NCBI RefSeq assembly: GCF_038502225.1
Contig: NC_091374.1
Location: forward strand, 2,101,909 to 2,165,908
Source of the DNA: Cherax quadricarinatus
Lineage: Eukaryota > Arthropoda > Malacostraca > Decapoda > Parastacidae
Length of the DNA: 64,000 nucleotides
Direction: 5' to 3'
Below the pieces are notes generated by a model. It searched no databases and had not been told where the DNA came from. It worked only from the letters and a program-made list of their open reading frames with translations. Of this stretch, positions 1-11,504 are shown one piece after another. Position 1 is the stretch's first letter; each line of letters begins with the position of its first letter. The position numbers and the translations under genes are program-made.

Positions 1-915
1 CATGGTGGTGGAAAGGGACACAGATAGAGAGAGGTGAGGAAGAGGTGGGGAAGAGGAGAGGAAGAGATGAGGGGGAGGTGGGGGAGAGGTTAAGGTTGCC
101 ACCCAGAGGGCAGGTAATCAGGTGTACCTGTGAAGGCAGCAATTACTATGGTGGAGTAAGCCTGGTTATCGTGCCTACCCATCACTCGATCATCACCCAC
201 CCATCATCCATTCATCACCCACCCATCACTCACCACATTCCTCACACCTCAACCATCCCTCGCGCACACCATCGTCACTCTAACACAACAACACTCACTC
301 TCCCACACCTGTCACTCTCCCTTAGAATCAACCCCAGCAACAACGTATAGGTGAGTACACACACACACACACATACCACTGTAACCTGACATACCATGTA
401 CCTCTGGTACCACTGTAACCTGACCTTCCATGTACCACTAGTACCACTGTACCTCACAACACTGTCAGATACAAGATTGTACTTCACAACACTGCTACAT
501 ACAACACTGTACTTCACAACACTGCTACATACAACACTGTACTTTACAACACTGTACACTGGAGTGGTTACATATACACTTCACCCAACACATACACGTC
601 AACCCCACCACTACCTACCACTGCTACCATAGAATAGAAATATCTCCTAACATTATCCACCATGAATCATGTAAGAAATCGTCAAAGAATGCTACTACCA
701 TTACTACTACCACCACTACCTACCACCAGTGCCTACCACCACCACCACCATCAGATCATCTCTGCAGGCTGCAGCATTAAGTCTTATCAGTAACCTATAA
801 ACAATAGTAATGGCATAACTGTGTGACACTGATGGCTCTCCCAGCCACCATAATGACATTCTTTATATACCTGATTCCCCAGTCATTCCCTGTGTTTCTG
901 ATTCACCAATCATTT
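1..915. other. intronic or flanking sequence with short irregular repeats
   Basis: There is no recognisable gene. The stretch holds a degenerate CACCCATCACTC-type run (about 175-250), a run of about 30 bp units around CTTCACAACACTGCTACATA (about 470-560), short (CA)n at 357-373 and ACC-rich sequence (about 690-750). Confidence 0.6.
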
Positions 916-3062
916 CTTGCGACAATACCCTGCTGGTACAATTCATAACTAACCCACAATACCCTGGCTGCAACAATTCACAACTAACGCACAATACCCT
1001 GCTGGTACAATTCATAACTAACCCACAATACCCTGGCTGCAACAATTCACAACTAACGCACAATATCCTGATAGTACAATTCATAACCCACAATACCCTG
1101 GCCGCAACAATTCACAACTAACCTACAATACCCTGGCTGCAACAATTCACAACTAACCTACAATACCCTGGCTGGTACAGCTCACAGCAAACCTACAATA
1201 CCCTGGCTGGTACACTTCACAACTAACCAACAATATCCTGGCTGATACAGTTCACAACTAACCTACAATACCCTGGTTGGTACAGTTCACAACTAACCTA
1301 CAATACTCTGGATGGTACAGTTCACAACTAACCTACAATACTCTGGATGGTACAGTTCACAACTAACCTACAATACTCTGGATGGTACAGTTTACAACTA
1401 ACCCACAATACCCTGACTGGTACAGTTCACAACTAACCTACAATACCCTGACTGGTACAGTTCACAACTAACCCACAATACCCTGACTGGTACAATTCAC
1501 AACTAACCTACAATACCCTGGCTGGTACAGTTCACAACTAACCCACAATACCCTGACTGGTACAACTCACAACTAACCTACAATACCCTGACTGGTACAG
1601 CTTACAACTAACCCACAATACCCTGACTGGTACAATTCACAACTAACCTACAATACCCTGACTGGTACAGTTCACAACTAACCCACAATACCCTGACTGG
1701 TACAGTTTACAACCCACAATACCCTGACTGGTACAGTTCACAACTAACCCACAATACCCTGACTGGTACAGTTTACAACTAACCTACAATACCCTGACTG
1801 GTACAGTTCACAACTAACCCACAATACCCTGACTGGTACAGTTTACAACTAACATACAATACCCTGACTGGTACAGTTTACAACTAACCCACCATACCCT
1901 GACTGGTACAATTCACAACTAACCTACAATACCCTGATTGGTACAGTTCATAACTAACCCACAATACCCTGACTGGTACAGTTTACAACTAACCCACAAT
2001 ACCCTGACTGGTACAGTTTACAACTAACCCACAATACCCTGACTGGTACAGTTCACAACTAACCCACAATACCCTGACTGGTACAGTTCACAACTAACCC
2101 ACAATACCCTGACTGGTACAATTCACAACTAACCTACAATACCCTGACTGGTACAGTTCACAACTAACCCACAATACCCTGACTGGTACAGTTTACAACT
2201 AACCCACAATACCCTGACTGGTACAATTCACAACTAACCCACAATACCCTGACTGGTACAATTCACAACTAACTTACAATACCCTGACTGGTACAGCTTA
2301 CAACTAACCCACAATACCCTGACTGGTACAATTCACAACTAACCTACAATACCCTGACTGGTACAGTTGACAACTAACCCACAATACCCTGACTGGTACA
2401 GTTGACAACTAACCCACAATACCCTGACTGGTACAGTTCACAACTAACCCACAATACCCTGACTGGTACAGTTTACAACTAACCTACAATACCCTGACTG
2501 GTACAGTTCACAACTAACCCACAATACCCTGACTGGTACAGTTTACAACTAACCCACAATACCCTGACCGGTACAGTTTACAACCCACAATACCCTGACT
2601 GGTACAGTTCACAACTAACCCACAATACCCTGACTGGTACAGTTCACAACTAACCCACAATACCCTGACTGGTACAGTTTACAACTAACCTACAATACCC
2701 TGACTGGTACAGTTCACAACTAACCCACAATACCCTGACTGGTACACTTCACAACTAACCCACAGTACCCTGACTGGTACAGTTTACAACTAACCCACCA
2801 TACCCTGATTGGTACAATTCACAACTAACCTACAATACCCTGATTGGTATAGTTCATAACTAACCCACAATACCCTGACTGGTACAGTTTACAACTAACC
2901 CACAATACCCTGACTGGTACAATTCACAACTAACCCACAATATCCTGACTGGTACAATTCACAACTAACCTACAATACCCTGACTGGTACAGTTCACAAC
3001 TAACCCGCAATACCCTGACTGGTACAGTTTACAACTAACCCACAATACCCTTAAATAACAAA
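915..3062 (+). repeat. 35-bp minisatellite, main block
   Basis: About 60 units of 35 bp built on AACTAACCCACAATACCCTG plus ACTGGTACAGTTCAC, with mostly single-base variants (CTAACCT/CTAACCC; AATTCAC/AGTTTAC). A few units lack the CTAAC step. The first units (915-1400) are more diverged (GGCTGCAACA, GGATGGTACA), which suggests an older edge. Confidence 0.95.
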
Positions 3063-3102
3063 AAGGCACAATACCGTGACTGGAACGATACACAAATAAC
3101 CC

Positions 3103-3222
3103 GCACATAAAAGAGAGAAGCTTACGACGACGTTTCGGTCCGACTTGGACCATTGACAAAGTCACACTGTGTGACTTTGTCAATGGTCAAAGTCGAACCA
3201 CTCTCTCTCTTTATGTGCATTA
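3103..3222. repeat. foldback (inverted repeat) insertion inside the 35-bp array
   Basis: Two arms face each other. GACTTGGACCATTGACAAAG and following TCACAC (about 3140-3165) are mirrored by GTGTGACTTTGTCAATGGTC (3169-3188). Outer segments GCACATAAAAGAGAGAAG and CTCTCTCTCTTTATGTGC also pair. The left arm has an extra CTTACGACGACGTTTCG. It interrupts the 35-bp satellite, which resumes at about 3229. It may be a MITE-like or foldback element. The left arm read in reverse carries GGACCGAAACGTCGTCG, similar to the 3' half of the hammerhead-like elements elsewhere in the window. Confidence 0.7.
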
Positions 3223-3225
3223 TAC

Positions 3226-3390
3226 CTAATACCCTGACTGGTACAGTTCACAACTAACCTACAATACCCTGACTGGTATAGTTCACAACTAACCCACAAT
3301 ACCCTGACTGTACAGTTCACAACTAACGCACAATACCCTGACTGGTACAATTCACAACTAACCCACAATACCCTGACTGGTACAACTCAC
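3226..3390 (+). repeat. 35-bp minisatellite, resumed block
   Basis: About 4.5 further units of the same 35-bp repeat after the foldback element. The sequence then becomes unique (3390-3590) with no recognisable coding signal. Confidence 0.9.
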
Positions 3391-3589
3391 ACCTGAGAGT
3401 GGACCAGTGTCAATTCACAGCAATCGTACCTTGAAAACGGTCCAGTAAGGACACTGATAAGAGTTTCGATCAGACCGAAATGTCCTGCAGTGTTTCGTCT
3501 GTGAATTATCAGTGACCTGTGGCGGCTAATTAAACTGCGTTTAACGCAAATATGACGTTTAATGCATCTAAGACAAAGACCAAGATACC

Positions 3590-3726
<137 letters not shown>

Positions 3727-3741
3727 GAAGCAAGTACTGAC

Positions 3742-3977
3742 CTGGGCACCTGAAGTCAGAGTCATGTAGTTCGGCTACCTCCTTGCCCCTGAGGGTAGCC
3801 GGAGCGTGGCACTTAGTGAAGAGTGCCAGGGTAGGGTGTCTCCTGAGCCAGCGACCCAGCCAGGAGAAACGACAGTCACAGATGAAGGGGTTGTCAGCGA
3901 GGCGAACACTGCGAAGTCCAGTCATCCTCTCGAAGAGTTCCCTGGGTAGTGTTGTCAGGTTGTTGGTGTTGAGAGTT
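3742..3977 (-). CDS. slit: slit exon: last LRR of first LRR domain plus LRR C-terminal cap
   Basis: This 236-bp exon encodes the final leucine-rich repeat ([15 protein letters not shown]) and a full LRRCT cap with [16 protein letters not shown], then a [16 protein letters not shown] segment and a closing FRCPG. The CxCxnWL spacing, the later cysteines and the VAE/F-C-G ending match the first LRR domain of animal Slit, the secreted midline repellent that binds Robo receptors. The acceptor is TTGCAG before 3977 and the donor GTCAGTAC follows 3742. Entry is phase 2 (completing a Leu codon) and exit is phase 1. The frame stays open past the donor into an (AT)n tract, which is intron read-through. 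The next exons, expected to start LRR domain 2, are not visible in 1-3741. Other LRRCT proteins are possible, but the exon pattern favours Slit. Confidence 0.93.
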
Positions 3978-4032
3978 CTGCAACACACGTGTGTAAACAC
4001 AAGGTGAACTGACCTGTCTTAATGATATATTC

Positions 4033-4098
4033 ACACACAGGAGCTGTGAATCGACCCCTGAAACTATAATTAAGTACAGACACACACACACACACAGG
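4033..4098 (+). mobile_element. 3' tail of the CA-family LINE
   Basis: AGGAGCTGTGAATCGACCCC, then an A-rich stretch and AAGTACAGACACAC into (CA)n. This is a diverged copy of the terminal segment shared by the CA-family LINE copies elsewhere in the window. It is flanked by CA repeats on both sides. Confidence 0.65.
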
Positions 4099-4164
4099 TT
4101 AATTAGTCAGACACAGGTGTAACACCTGTGTCTGACTCATTAACAAATATTACCATTGTTATTA

Positions 4165-4192
4165 TAAATATTATTATTATTATTATTATTGA

Positions 4193-4240
<48 letters not shown>

Positions 4241-4268
4241 TATTATTATTATTATTATTATCATTATT
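4165..4268. repeat. (TAT/ATT)n trinucleotide tract
   Basis: An almost pure ATT trinucleotide run with two or three interruptions. The bases between here and the GA tract at 4619 are unique intron with no coding signal. Confidence 0.9.
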
Positions 4269-4614
4269 AAGGAAAAGCAGTGACTCGGCCAGGCATGGGA
4301 AGAACTCATATTTGATCCGAGGAAGAAGAAAAGGCTATCTCCATCTCCAAGGATGAAGATCTCTCACCAGCATCAACTAACCACTCACCTGTAATACAAC
4401 ATTCATACACCTCCAACCATAATATTCATACACACATACATAATACAACTAAGCCACTGCCCGAGTGACCTTCTCTCGTATACATAATGTGTATACATGA
4501 TGTATATGGTAATTTGTATGCCTATTTTGGCTGTGTATAAATTATGAAGTATACAAGTCAGGATTTGTAAATTCTGAGACAAATGATAGTGAATTATACA
4601 TGACTGTATAATGT

Positions 4615-4930
<316 letters not shown>

Positions 4931-4932
4931 TA

Positions 4933-5852
4933 AGGCAGGAGGGTGCATTTCCTTCTTAAATCACTTGACCAAGAAAAGGCTGTGGGCCCAGACAAGTTGA
5001 GCCCAAGATTGTTGAGAAGATGTGCAGACCAGCTAGCAGCACCTCTAACTCGCATCTTTCAGCACTGCCTAGTACAGTGTAAATGGCCCTCTCCATGGAA
5101 AGAGGCAAATGTAGTCCCTGTTCACAAAAAGAAGAGCAGAACAGAAATCAGCAACTACAGACCAGTGTCACTCCTGTCAATCACTGGTAAGATCCTTGAG
5201 ACAATTATCTCAAGACAAATGACAGATTTTTTTTGACTACCACTCACTACTTTGTGATCGTCAATATGGCTTCAGGAAAGGTTACTCTGCTGCTGATCTG
5301 TTGTTAAACCTCTCCACTAAGTGGCACCAGTCACTGGATGAATCCAAAGTCAGCTGTGTGGTAGCACTGGACATTGCTGGCGCTTTCGACCAGGGTGTGG
5401 CACCAGGGCCTCTTAGCAAAACTTCAAGCACTGGGAATTGCAGGCTCTACGCTATGTCTCCTCAGTGATTACCTTCATTGTAGATCTCTAAGTGTAGTCC
5501 TCAATGGAACGGAATCAGCAAGACATCCTATTAGGGGCAAGCGTTCCACAAGGAAGTGTGCTGGGTCCACTGTTATGGAATGTCTACTTCAACGACCTTC
5601 TTCATCTCATCCCAGAATCACATGCATATGCAGACGACTGTACACTGACATTCACTTATCCAAGAGAAGAAATGCCAGCTGCTCTAAGCTACATCAATCA
5701 CCAGCTGAGAGCTATATCAGCTTGGGGAAATAGATGGCAAGTAACATTTGCACCTGAGAAAACGCAAATGATGATCGTCTCTAGGCACCATGATGGTAAT
5801 GCTGGTGCAGTAGTGAAGGATGAATGGGACGATGTTGGCACCTGGAGATCAC
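4933..5852 (+). mobile_element. GA-family LINE copy 1, reverse transcriptase with frameshifts
   Basis: The translation shows reverse-transcriptase blocks: AVGPDKLSPRLL, NYRPVSLLSITGKILE, QYGFRKGYSAADLL, VPQGSVLGPLLWN and the catalytic box YADDCTLTF. The family is a non-LTR retrotransposon of the Jockey/CR1 type. Compared with the intact copy at 61-62 kb, this copy has at least three single-base insertions: an eighth T near 5236, an extra A near 5392 and one base near 5530. It is therefore dead. The left edge meets (GA)n. The right end breaks off into a 20-bp ACC-rich satellite at about 5853, so the C-terminal part is missing. Confidence 0.9.
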
Positions 5853-6505
5853 ACTGTAACTACCACCACCACATTGTAACTACCACCACCACACTAACTA
5901 CCACCACCACACTACCACCACCACACTGTAACTACCATCACCACACTGTAACTACCATCACCACACTGTAACTACCATCACCACACTGTAACTACCATCA
6001 CCACACTGTAACTACCATCACCACACTGTAACTACCATCACCACACTGTAACTACCATCACCACACTAACTACCATCACCACACTGTAACTACCATCACC
6101 ACACTGTAACTACCATCACCACACTGTAACTACCACCATCACACTGTAACTACCACCACCACATTGTAACTACCACCACCACACTAACTACCACCATCAC
6201 ATTGTAACTACCACCACCACACTAACTACCACCATCACACTGTAACTACCACCACCACATTGTAACTACCACCACCACACTAACTACCACCACCACACTG
6301 TAACTACCACCACCACACTGTAACTACCACCACCACCACACTGTAACTACCACCACCACATTGTAACTACCACCACCACACTAAATACCACCACCACACT
6401 GTAACTACCACCACCACACTGTAACTACCACCACCACACTGTAACTACCATCACCACACTAACTACCACCACCACACTAACTACCACCACCACACTAACT
6501 ACCAG
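5853..6505 (+). repeat. 20-bp ACC-rich minisatellite
   Basis: Units of GTAACTACCATCACCACACT and close variants with ACCACC, about 32 copies of variable length. It starts where the LINE copy breaks off. Confidence 0.9.
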
Positions 6506-6539
6506 TATCCTCTGCATGGGCAGTGAGAGGAACACACGC

Positions 6540-7240
6540 CACAGGCCCGTGGCCTGGTTGGCAACACTCTCGCTTCACACACTGAAAGTCCGTGGTTCAA
6601 TTCCCGGCATGGGTGGAAACCTTGCTCGTGTTTCCTTACACCTGTTGTCCCGTTCACCAGACAGTCCTCGATGACGCACTGACTTTCTTGGGTTATCCTG
6701 GGTGGCTAACCCTCCCTACCCTGGGTTATCTTGGGTTGCTAACCCTCCCTACCCTGAGTTATCTTGGGTTGCTAACCCTCCCTACCCTGAGTTATCTTGG
6801 GTTGCTAACCCTCCCTACCCTGAGTTATCTTGGGTTGCTAACCCTCCCTACCCTGGGTTATCCTGGGTTGTTAACCCTTCCTACCCAGGTTATCCTGGGT
6901 TGCTAACCCTCCCTACCCTAGGTTATCCTGGGTGGCTAACCCTCCCTACCCCAGGTTATCCTAGGTTGCTAACCCTTCCTACCCCGGGTTATCCTGGGTT
7001 GTTAACCCTTCCTACCCGGGTTATCCTAGGTGGCTAACCCTCCCTACCCCAGGTTATCCTGGGTTGCTAACCCTCCCTACCCTAGGTTATCCTGGGTGGC
7101 TAACCCTCCCTACCCCAGGTTATCCTAGGTTGCTAACCCTCCCTACCCCAGGTTATCCTAGGTTGCTAACCCTTCCTACCCGGGTTTTCCTAGGTGGCTA
7201 ATCCTCCAAGGTTAAAAATCCCAACAAAATCTTATGTATC
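6540..7240 (+). mobile_element. tRNA-derived SINE with an internal minisatellite expansion
   Basis: A tRNA-like head has an A box TGGCCTGGTTGG (6550-6561) and a B box GGTTCAATTCC (6594-6604). A SINE body follows (TTTCCTTACACCTGTTGTCC). From about 6690 to 7205 the segment GGTTATCCTGGGTTGCTAAC plus CCTCCCTACCCT is repeated. After the array the sequence returns to a SINE-like end, GGTTAAAAATCCCAACAAAA and TCTTATG. The A and B boxes act as an internal RNA polymerase III promoter in intact SINEs. I read the whole stretch as one SINE whose 3' part was amplified. Confidence 0.8.
6690..7205 (+). repeat. 33-bp minisatellite inside the SINE
   Basis: About 15 units, period 33 bp in the regular part (6756 to 6789) and 26-33 bp elsewhere. 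The unit matches the SINE segment on both sides of the array. The 33-bp period keeps frames open, so the apparent LTLPTLGYPGL proteins are by-products. Confidence 0.9.
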
Positions 7241-7440
7241 GTGGACACATCCGGCGCCGGATACGAGTGTCATTTAACTTAGTGGCGTCAGACACGCCAC
7301 TAAACACTTCTAAATTGACCTAATTACCAGCCAGAGTCTTATTATTAAAGGTAATTAAATCTTAATTGGCTATTGTAGTTACTTAATTACCTGAGGTCTA
7401 GGATATTGTTGTTGTATTTTTGGGGTGGATACAGTTGTTC
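7240..7440. other. unique intronic spacer
   Basis: AT-rich single-copy sequence between two arrays, with no coding signal seen. Confidence 0.5.
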
Positions 7441-7444
7441 AGTG

Positions 7445-8215
7445 CAGTGTATATACATACTGGTATGTATGTCTGTCAGTGTATATACATACTGGTATGT
7501 ATGTCTGTCAGTGTATATACATACTGGTATGTATGTCTGTCAGTGTATATACATACTGGTATGTATGTCTGTCAGTGTATATACATACTGGTATGTATGT
7601 CTGTCAGTGTATATACATACTGGTATGTATGTCTGTCAGTGTATATACATACTGGTATGTATGTCTGTCAGTGTATATACATACTGGTATGTATGTCTGT
7701 CAGTGTATATACATACTGGTATGTATGTCTGTCAGTGTATATACATACTGGTATGTATGTCTGTCAGTGTATATACATACTGGTATATATGTCTGTCAGT
7801 GTATATACATACTGGTATGTATGTCTGTCAGTGTATATACATACTGGTATGTATGTCTGTCAGTGTATATACATACTGGTATGTATGTCTGTCAGTGTAT
7901 ATACATACTGGTATGTAAGTCTGTCAGTGTATATACATACTGGTATGTATGTCTGTCAGTGTATATACATACTGGTATGTATGTCTGTGAGTGTATATAC
8001 ATACTGGTATGTAAGTCTGTCAGTGTATATACATACTGGTATGTAAGTCTGTCAGTGTATATACATACTGGTATGTATGTCTGTCAGTGTATATACATAC
8101 TGGTATGTATGTCTGTCAGTGTATATACATACTGGTATGTCTGTCTGTCAGTGTATATACATACTGGTATGTCTGTCAGTGTATATACATCCAAGGATGT
8201 ATATTTCTCAGTGTA
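7445..8215 (+). repeat. 32-bp minisatellite
   Basis: About 24 units of CAGTGTATATACATACTGGT plus ATGTATGTCTGT, very homogeneous. The last three units are shortened or diverged. All three frames stay open on the plus strand because the unit lacks stop codons. This is not a gene. Confidence 0.95.
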
Positions 8216-8352
8216 TATACACAGAAATCTATAACTTAGTGAACATAAGAACAACTAGGGTAAGCCAGGAAGATAATAACAGTGAAGAACAACAGGATAA
8301 GAACACCAGTATAATATAGTTAAGTAATAACAGTGTAGAACAAGGTACTTAC

Positions 8353-8424
8353 AGGACCTGCAGGTCGTTAAGGTTCTTAATGGCTACGTCATCAATACAG
8401 GTTAGTTGATTGTTGTCTAACTGT
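8353..8424 (-). CDS. slit: slit 72-bp exon: one LRR (fifth-position repeat of domain 1)
   Basis: An exact 72-bp exon (24 codons, phase 2 at both ends) encodes one LRR containing DNNQLTCIDDVAIKNL. The matching repeat in vertebrate Slit has a very similar NQIxCIxDxA core. The donor is GTAAGTACC below 8353. The acceptor is CACAG above 8424, preceded by a pyrimidine-rich tract. It splices to the LRRCT exon across a 4375-bp intron filled with a GA-family LINE and minisatellites. It is too short for an ordinary ORF search and was found from its splice sites and LRR pattern. Confidence 0.92.
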
Positions 8425-8700
8425 CTGTGGGAGAGTTAGAGATAATTAGAGACAGTGAGAGATAATGAGACAGTCTGAAACAGTGAGAGATGAACATATA
8501 TGTCAGACAGTGAGAGATAATGAGGGAGAGACAGGGAGATAATGAGACAGTGAGAGATAATGAGACAGTGAGAGATAATGAGAGACAGTGAGTGATAATG
8601 AGAGACAGGGATAGGAAGGTCGTGTGCAATGAGACAAGAGAGAAAATCTCCGACTTCCGGATAAAAGAGAGCCGACCGGAGACGGATAAGCGAGGCGGAA

Positions 8701-8701
8701 A

Positions 8702-8771
<70 letters not shown>
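8701..8771. repeat. (GA)n tract within the short slit intron
   Basis: About 32 GA repeats inside the 454-bp intron between two LRR exons, that is, roughly 110 to 280 bp from the two splice sites. Related AGAGATAATGAGACAGT-type units occupy 8440-8600. Confidence 0.95.
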
Positions 8772-8773
<2 letters not shown>

Positions 8774-8878
8774 TTACAGTATATACACCATTCAAGTTTA
8801 TTCAAAATACTTTAAAAATATACACAGATATACAGAGGTATACACAAATATACAGGAGTATACAGTAGTGTAACTTAC

Positions 8879-8950
8879 AGGTTGTTGATGTTAGGTGCTC
8901 CTCTGAATGTTCTCCTCCCCACTACTGTTAGTTGATTATGACTTAGATCT
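8879..8950 (-). CDS. slit: slit 72-bp exon: one LRR (fourth-position repeat of domain 1)
   Basis: A 72-bp exon, phase 2 at both ends, encodes LSHNQLTVVGRRTFRG followed by APNINNL. The NxxTxVGRRxFRGA segment is very close to the fly Slit repeat at this place. The donor is GTAAGTTA below 8879. The acceptor TTCAACAG lies above 8950. The intron to the next exon (8425-8878) is only 454 bp, while the upstream intron is about 41.4 kb. Confidence 0.92.
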
Positions 8951-8984
8951 CTGTTGAAGAATAACATCTCTTATTAACAAATAC

Positions 8985-9255
8985 ACTTTATACACACCTC
9001 CACACACGGATATATACACCTGGAGGTGTATAACTCAGTCGTTACTAACAAATATACTTTATACACACCTCCACACACGGATATATACACCTGGAGGTGT
9101 ATAACTCAGTCGTTACTAACAAATATACTTTATACACACCTCCATACATGGGATATATACACCTGGAGGTGTATAACTCAGTCGTTACTAACAAATATAC
9201 TTTATACACACCTTCATACACGGGATATATGCACCTAGAGGTGTATATCTCAGTA
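8985..9255 (+). repeat. about 71-bp tandem repeat, 3.5 copies
   Basis: Units containing GATATATACACCTGGAGGTG then TATAACTCAGTCGTTACTAA. It starts about 35 bp from the acceptor of the 8879-8950 slit exon. Confidence 0.9.
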
Positions 9256-9350
9256 ACATGTATTCCTGACTGGTGGTGAACAGGTAATATTGCAGCCTAA
9301 ATTATTCTCGTGTACTAGATAGGCTTTAAACCCCCTAAATCACACACACA

Positions 9351-9478
9351 CGATCCATACATAGCTTTAAGAAGAGGTACGATAAAGCTCATGGAACAAG
9401 GAGACAGTGGACCTAGTAGCAACCAGTGAAGAGGAGGCCAGGAGCTGTGACTCAACCCCTGCAATCACAAATAGGTAA
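9351..9478 (+). mobile_element. CA-family LINE, 3' fragment
   Basis: Begins directly after (CA)n with GATCCATACATAGCTTTAAG and ends in AACCCCTGCAATCACAAATA then GGTAAG. The encoded part corresponds to the protein end (SIHSFKKRYDKAHGTR-like). It is 5'-truncated at the microsatellite. Confidence 0.8.
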
Positions 9479-9483
9479 GATAT

Positions 9484-9620
9484 CTTAGTTACCTGGAGTT
9501 TACCTGGAGAGAGTTCCGGGGGTCAACGCCCCCGCGGCCCGGTCTGTGACCAGGCCTCCTGGTGGATCAGAGCCTGATCAACCAGGCTGTTGCTGCTGGC
9601 TGCACGCAAACCAACGTACG
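9484..9620 (-). mobile_element. LINE 3' terminus (GVDPRNSLQV family), solo
   Basis: Read on the minus strand this matches the last 130 bp or so of the LINE at 17052-17918. It runs from GTTGGTTTGCGTGCAGCCAG through GATCAGGCTCTGATCCACCA to the GTTGACCCCCGGAACTCTCT tail and the CCAGGTAA repeats. It is a severely 5'-truncated insertion. Confidence 0.8.
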
Positions 9621-9879
9621 TTATTTACGTTATTGTTCACTGGTTGAACGTGGATGTTGGTAATTACGAGGACATGCAACTCTAGTAGGTAGGTACCACG
9701 ACTAATGTAATAATTATAATGTGTCTACGTTAATTAGGGACACAGGTTGTTAGTGGTCACATGTGTACTGTCATGGCGCAGGTGTCAAGGTGCCACACAG
9801 TCGTTAATACCACTAAATACCATGGTAGTTATTACCCTTAAGATACGACCACCCTCACACATACACAAACTAGCCACCA

Positions 9880-10110
9880 ACCACATCACTAACTATATTA
9901 CTAGCTATATTACTAACTATATTACTAATTATATTACTAACTATATTACTAACTATATTACTAACTATATTACTAACTATATTACTAACTATATTACTAA
10001 CTATATTACTAACTATATTACTAGCCACCAACCACATCACTAACTATATTTCTAGCTATATTACTAACTATATTACTAACATTATTACTAACTATATTAC
10101 TAGCCACCAA
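9880..10110 (+). repeat. 12-bp minisatellite (CTAACTATATTA)n
   Basis: About 19 units with CTAGCTATATTA and CTAGCCACCAAC variants. A following run (10110-10205) has three AATTGGCAGACGATAAATGG-like units. Confidence 0.9.
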
Positions 10111-10249
10111 ACAGACGATAAATGAAATACAAGTGAAATTGGCAGACAATAAATGGAATGCAAATTGGCAGACGATAAATGGGATACAAGATAAATTGGC
10201 AAAGGGTAAATGTATGCAATTTACGACAGATGCCGCCGCCGCTCTGGGC

Positions 10250-10574
<325 letters not shown>

Positions 10575-10835
10575 CATGGGAAAAACTGGTGGCATTACAG
10601 GTGGTACTAATGGTACCATGGCTGGTGGCAGTAACTGCGAGTGGCCCGCGGTATATTTACCTGGTGCCTGAACAATTAGCGGGTAGATAGAAATGCTATA
10701 TTGATTTACCGTGCTTCCCACCCAACAATTTTGAGTTTTTAGATCAAAGCCGCGATGTTTTGCTCACACTGGCATTACTATGTTTGTATAAATATAGTCT
10801 TTGTGTACTTCTGGTCCGGTGTTATGACTGGAGTG

Positions 10836-11190
10836 TCTTACACAGTATATAACATACCAGCAGGTACTGGAGTGTCTTACACAGTATATAACATTCCAGC
10901 AGGTACTGGAGTACCTTACACAGTATATAACATTCCAGCAGGTACTGGAGTGTCTTACACAGTATATAACATTCCAGCAGGTACTGGAGTACCTTACACA
11001 GTATATAACATTCCAGCAGGTACTGGAGTATCTTACACAGTATATAACATTCCAGCAGGTACTGGAGTATCTTACACAGTATATAACATTCCAGCAGGTA
11101 CTGGAGTGTCTTACACAGAATATAACATTCCAGCAGGTACTGGAGTATCTTACACAGTATATAACATTCCAGCAGGTACTGGAGTTTCCC
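10836..11190 (+). repeat. 39-bp minisatellite
   Basis: Nine units of GTGTCTTACACAGTATATAA plus CATTCCAGCAGGTACTGGA, nearly identical. Because 39 is 13 codons, a 146-residue frame (GVSYTVYNIPAGT repeated) is open. I treat it as non-coding for lack of any other gene signal. Confidence 0.95.
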
Positions 11191-11500
11191 TTTGATTCAA
11201 CAATAGTGAATCACTGAAGGCCTGAAGACTCTGGACTAAGCCGTGTGTTTACATGATTCACAGGATGCGACATCCCTTATTGCCCTCTTTAATGAAGGAT
11301 TATCTTGTCTAATAATCGTTCCTCCGCCACAAACAATGTTAACAGACTATCCAGCAGGACCTGACTTCTTGGGAACGACTTGTAATTACGAGGGAGTGGC
11401 GTTTAAGGAGTGTCAGTGAAAGAAACCAGGCCAGGTCACAGCTTAAAGGTCGCAGCCATTAGATGAAATGTGTGGATTACCGTGAGGGCAGGTGTGGGAG
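11190..11500. other. unique intronic spacer
   Basis: Single-copy sequence. No splice-flanked LRR exon or other coding pattern was recognised. Confidence 0.5.
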
Positions 11501-11504
11501 TAGC

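Noticed and set aside
915..3390. Telomeric or centromeric repeat
   Set aside because: No TTAGG-type arthropod telomere repeat is present, and the array is short and lies beside slit exons. Centromere function cannot be judged from sequence alone.
6540..6620. A genuine tRNA gene
   Set aside because: The A and B boxes are present but the cloverleaf is not complete and a SINE body follows. The same applies to 56036-56118.
10755..11195. 146-codon frame with a 13-residue repeat
   Set aside because: It is explained by a 39-bp tandem unit. The N-terminal 25 residues show no signal or family similarity I recognise.
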